Program-made: the position numbers and the translations under genes
In this document: piece after piece, positions 5,462 through 7,479 of the stretch
How positions within the stretch are numbered: position 1 is the first letter of the stretch
How the letters are laid out: every line of letters starts with the position of its first letter
The notes under the pieces: model-generated
What the model was told of the DNA's origin: nothing
The model's database searches: none
What the model saw: only the letters and a program-made list of their open reading frames with translations
DNA from: a bacterium
GTDB taxonomy: Bacteria; Sumerlaeota; Sumerlaeia; UBA8349
DNA length: 7,479 bases
Direction: 5' to 3'
Assembly (NCBI GenBank): GCA_013203855.1
Contig: JABMPG010000541.1
Coordinates: 1 to 7,479, forward strand

Positions 5462-6892
5462 ATGGCCGGCAAGCCGATTCAGAAGGTCTTCCTGGTTGTT
5501 CCTCCGACGGGTCTCTATATCCGAGAAGATCGTTGTCAGACGCCCATCAAGCACATGGTGACCGTTGAACTGCGGCCGCCCGTCGATCTCCTCTATGCCG
5601 CCGCCGCCTTCCAACAGGCTGGCGCCGACTGCCGCCTCGTGGACTATCCCGGCGAGAAAAAGAACGTGGCTGACCTTTTCGCCGACATCCGGGAGTTCGG
5701 AGCCGAGATCGTCGTGCTCAGTATCACCACGCCCGGCTTTCAGAAGGACATGGAAGTGGCCGCGCGGATCAAGGAGTCCCTGCCTGCGGTTTTGCTCGGA
5801 GCAAAGGGCGCTCACTTCAACACCCTCGACGTGGTATCTCTGGAAGAAAACCCCGCCCTGGACTTCGTTTTTCGTGGCGAATTCGAACCTGCATGCCGCG
5901 AAATCGCCGAGGGAAAGCCCTGGGGCGAGATTCTCGGTCTCACTTTCCGCGCACCGAATGATCCGAAAGAAGTGATCCGCAACCCCGACCGGCCTTTCGT
6001 CGAAGATCTGGACTCGATCCCTTTTCCCGCACGCGGGCTGGCGAACAACAGTCTTTATCGGCGACCCGACACGGGCGAGATGCAGACGACCCTGGTCACG
6101 AACCGGGGCTGTCCCTTCAACTGTGTCTATTGTCTCGCCAACCAGGTCGCGGGCAGGCGCAATCGGACACGCTCTGTGGAGAACATTCTCGCCGAGATCG
6201 AGGAATGCGTGAACCAGTTCGGCATTCGGAGTTTCCTATTCCGGTCCGACCTCTTCACCGCCCGGCGGGACTGGGTTCTTGATCTGTGCCGCGAGATCCA
6301 GAAACGCGGTCTGGACATATCCTGGTCGTGCAACAGCCGTGTTGATACACTTGACCCGGAAATGCTGGTCGAGATGAAACGCGCCGGATGCTGGATCATT
6401 GCCTTCGGCATTGAAAGCGGCAGTCAGGAAATGCTGGACCACATCGGCAAGAAAACCGATCTTGATACCGCTCGCGAGGCTCTTGGAATGACTCGCCGTG
6501 CCGGAGTCCTTTCCAGCATCTACTTCCTCGTCGGCCTGCCCTGGGAAACGCCCGAAACCCTTCGGGCCAACGAAAAATTCGCACGGGAGATCGACCCCGA
6601 CATTCTCGAAGTTTTCTACGCCTATCCCTTTCCGGGAACGAATCTCTACGAGCAGGCAGTTCGGGATGGGCTCCTCGAACCGGGCGAGATTCCCCGAGAA
6701 GCCTATGACCGTCCCGCCATGCCCTCCCTGCGACTGAGCATGGAGGAACTGTCCGAAGCCCGCGCCCACGCCCTCAAGGATTTCTACCTCCAGCCCCACG
6801 TCGTGTTTCGGACTTTGCTGCGAAGCCGGTCCCTGCGCGAGTTCTTCAATTACGTCCGTTACGGTTGGCGCCAGCTCAAGGAATTCCTTTGA
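5462..6892 (+). CDS. B12-binding-domain radical SAM protein
   Basis: A 476-residue protein, of usual length for two-domain cobalamin-dependent radical SAM enzymes. The N-terminal domain (about 6-150) has the B12-binding Rossmann layout: KVFLVVPPTGLY (8-19), RPPVDLLYAAAAFQQAG (38-54), LVDYP (59-63), ITTP (88-91) and the RGEFE box (138-142). It lacks the DxHxxG cobalamin His motif, as is usual for this enzyme class, and has LLGAKGAHF (111-119) where GGPH is common. The radical SAM core starts at about 207 with TNRGCPFNCVYC; C217, C221 and C224 are the CxxxCxxC ligands of the [4Fe-4S] cluster. FGIESGSQEML (315-325) and LVGLPWETPE (356-365) are the later SAM-binding and core signatures. The C-terminal helix-rich part (about 420-476) is basic. 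Relatives include BchE- and HpnJ-type enzymes, often methylases or ring-forming enzymes; the substrate is unknown. The start at 5462 has GGAG 4 nt upstream. An open extension back to 5312 overlaps the membrane protein gene and is rejected. Confidence 0.9.
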   Translation: MAGKPIQKVFLVVPPTGLYIREDRCQTPIKHMVTVELRPPVDLLYAAAAFQQAGADCRLVDYPGEKKNVADLFADIREFGAEIVVLSITTPGFQKDMEVAARIKESLPAVLLGAKGAHFNTLDVVSLEENPALDFVFRGEFEPACREIAEGKPWGEILGLTFRAPNDPKEVIRNPDRPFVEDLDSIPFPARGLANNSLYRRPDTGEMQTTLVTNRGCPFNCVYCLANQVAGRRNRTRSVENILAEIEECVNQFGIRSFLFRSDLFTARRDWVLDLCREIQKRGLDISWSCNSRVDTLDPEMLVEMKRAGCWIIAFGIESGSQEMLDHIGKKTDLDTAREALGMTRRAGVLSSIYFLVGLPWETPETLRANEKFAREIDPDILEVFYAYPFPGTNLYEQAVRDGLLEPGEIPREAYDRPAMPSLRLSMEELSEARAHALKDFYLQPHVVFRTLLRSRSLREFFNYVRYGWRQLKEFL

Positions 6893-6916
6893 TTCGGCGC
6901 AGTCTTCTGCTAATGT
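6889..6916 (+). promoter_or_regulatory. Weak promoter candidate upstream of the lipoprotein gene
   Basis: TTGATT (6889-6894), a 16-nt spacer and TAATGT (6911-6916), preceded by TGC as in an extended -10. Matches to consensus are modest (four and three of six). If real, transcription would start near 6923 and include the hairpin that follows. Confidence 0.25.
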
Positions 6917-6935
6917 TCTCTATCTGTCGAATCTG

Positions 6936-6960
6936 CCCGCCTGACAGGTTCAGAGGCGGG
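6936..6960 (+). terminator. GC-rich hairpin after the operon, weak terminator or leader hairpin
   Basis: CCCGCCT (6936-6942) pairs perfectly with AGGCGGG (6954-6960) around an 11-nt loop. It lies 43 nt after the radical SAM stop and is followed by GATTTCT, a poor U-tract. It may attenuate read-through from the operon into the lipoprotein gene, whose ribosome binding site begins 16 nt further on. Confidence 0.45.
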
Positions 6961-6987
6961 GATTTCTGCTTGGCAAAGGACACGAAT

Positions 6988-7479
6988 ATGCGTTGTTGCA
7001 ATCGGAAAACCACTTGGATGAAGGCTTGGGTGATCTTCGCCTTGGTGGCTATGTTGTTGTGCTTGAGCGGCTGCCGCAAGAAGACGCCCCAGGATTTGCT
7101 GGACGAGGCGATGAGCGCGGCTCAGAGAGGCGACCTCATCGGCGTTCAGTACAAGTGCGAGCAGATCATCGAAGCCGATCCGGATAGCCCCGTGGCTATC
7201 GAAGCCCGTCGACTCATGGCTTTTACCCTTGCCCAGAGCGGGGAACTCGATGAAGCCCGCGAGATCTGGGCCGAGATCATCGCGCGCGCGCCCATGACCG
7301 CCGAAGTCGCCAAGGCCGCCTATCTCAACCGGATTTCCAGCTGGGAGCAGGCGGGTGAGATCCAGCGGGCTATCGACGAAATCCAGCGCACGTCCGGCAC
7401 TCTTCAGGCCGCTCCGGACTTCCAGAAAGAAGTCACGATGCGCCTGGCTGTCCTCTACGAAAAGAGCAACCAGATCGAA
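6988..7479 (+). CDS. TPR-type lipoprotein (3' partial)
   Basis: The frame is open from the ATG at 6988 to the window edge (164 codons, no stop), so the C-terminus is missing. AAGGA (6976-6980) is 7 nt upstream. The protein begins with basic residues, then a hydrophobic stretch (about 13-26) and a lipobox LSGC with the lipidated Cys at 29. The next residue is Arg rather than Asp, which favours an outer-membrane destination if Gram-negative sorting rules apply. Residues from about 34 on are alpha-helical with TPR-like character: one unit around DLLDEAMSAAQRGDL (36-50) to EADPDSP (62-68), another around LAQSGELDEAREIWAEII (81-98) and a third around AGEIQRAIDEIQ (122-133). Such lipoproteins usually act as periplasmic scaffolds in envelope assembly, like BamD or YbgF-type proteins; the specific role is unknown. 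A downstream ATG at 7018 (Met11) is possible but has a poorer ribosome site. Confidence 0.82.
   Translation, partial: MRCCNRKTTWMKAWVIFALVAMLLCLSGCRKKTPQDLLDEAMSAAQRGDLIGVQYKCEQIIEADPDSPVAIEARRLMAFTLAQSGELDEAREIWAEIIARAPMTAEVAKAAYLNRISSWEQAGEIQRAIDEIQRTSGTLQAAPDFQKEVTMRLAVLYEKSNQIE

Noticed and set aside
6993..7187. 64-codon open frame near the lipoprotein start
   Set aside because: It lies in a different frame inside the lipoprotein gene and lacks a ribosome site or domain.

Overview
The window is dense, GC-rich bacterial DNA with seven protein-coding genes. Two of them run off the window ends. I see no rRNA, tRNA, CRISPR array, transposase or phage gene. The gene set points to an uncultured or environmental bacterium of the Planctomycetes/PVC, Hydrogenedentota or Sumerlaeota kind: a secreted PQQ-like beta-propeller starting DWPQWRG after its signal peptide, a Gfo/Idh/MocA dehydrogenase next to a xylose-isomerase-like TIM barrel, a B12-type radical SAM enzyme, and a TPR lipoprotein. 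That placement is an inference from gene families only and is not secure.

Layout. (1) 1-1058 (+): 3' part of a flavin/iron-sulfur oxidoreductase, GltD-like and fused to NuoG-like Fe-S modules; its NAD(P)H-binding Rossmann insert appears to be absent. (2) 1113-2390 (-): an exported PQQ-like beta-propeller protein, convergent with gene 1. (3) 2391-2599: a divergent regulatory region. It holds one TTGACA-type promoter per strand, each with a 17-bp spacer, a perfect inverted repeat at the leftward start site, and a leader with two small hairpins before the rightward operon. (4) 2600-6892 (+): a tightly spaced four-gene operon of Gfo/Idh/MocA oxidoreductase, sugar isomerase/epimerase-like TIM barrel, an unrecognised multi-pass membrane protein with an acidic tail, and a cobalamin-binding-domain radical SAM enzyme. 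(5) 6893-6987: a short intergenic stretch with a GC-rich hairpin and a weak promoter candidate. (6) 6988-7479 (+): the 5' part of a TPR-type lipoprotein, open at the window edge.

How the genes may work together. The first two operon genes are a familiar partnership for oxidising and then isomerising a sugar or polyol (keto-sugar or inositol-type chemistry). Coupling them to a membrane protein and a B12-type radical SAM enzyme is less usual. It suggests, without proving, modification of a membrane-associated or glycan/lipid substrate. The propeller gene shares the divergent control region and may be co-regulated. Gene 1 looks unrelated: it belongs to redox metabolism and its coding strand is G-rich, whereas the coding strands of the other genes tend to be C-rich or balanced.
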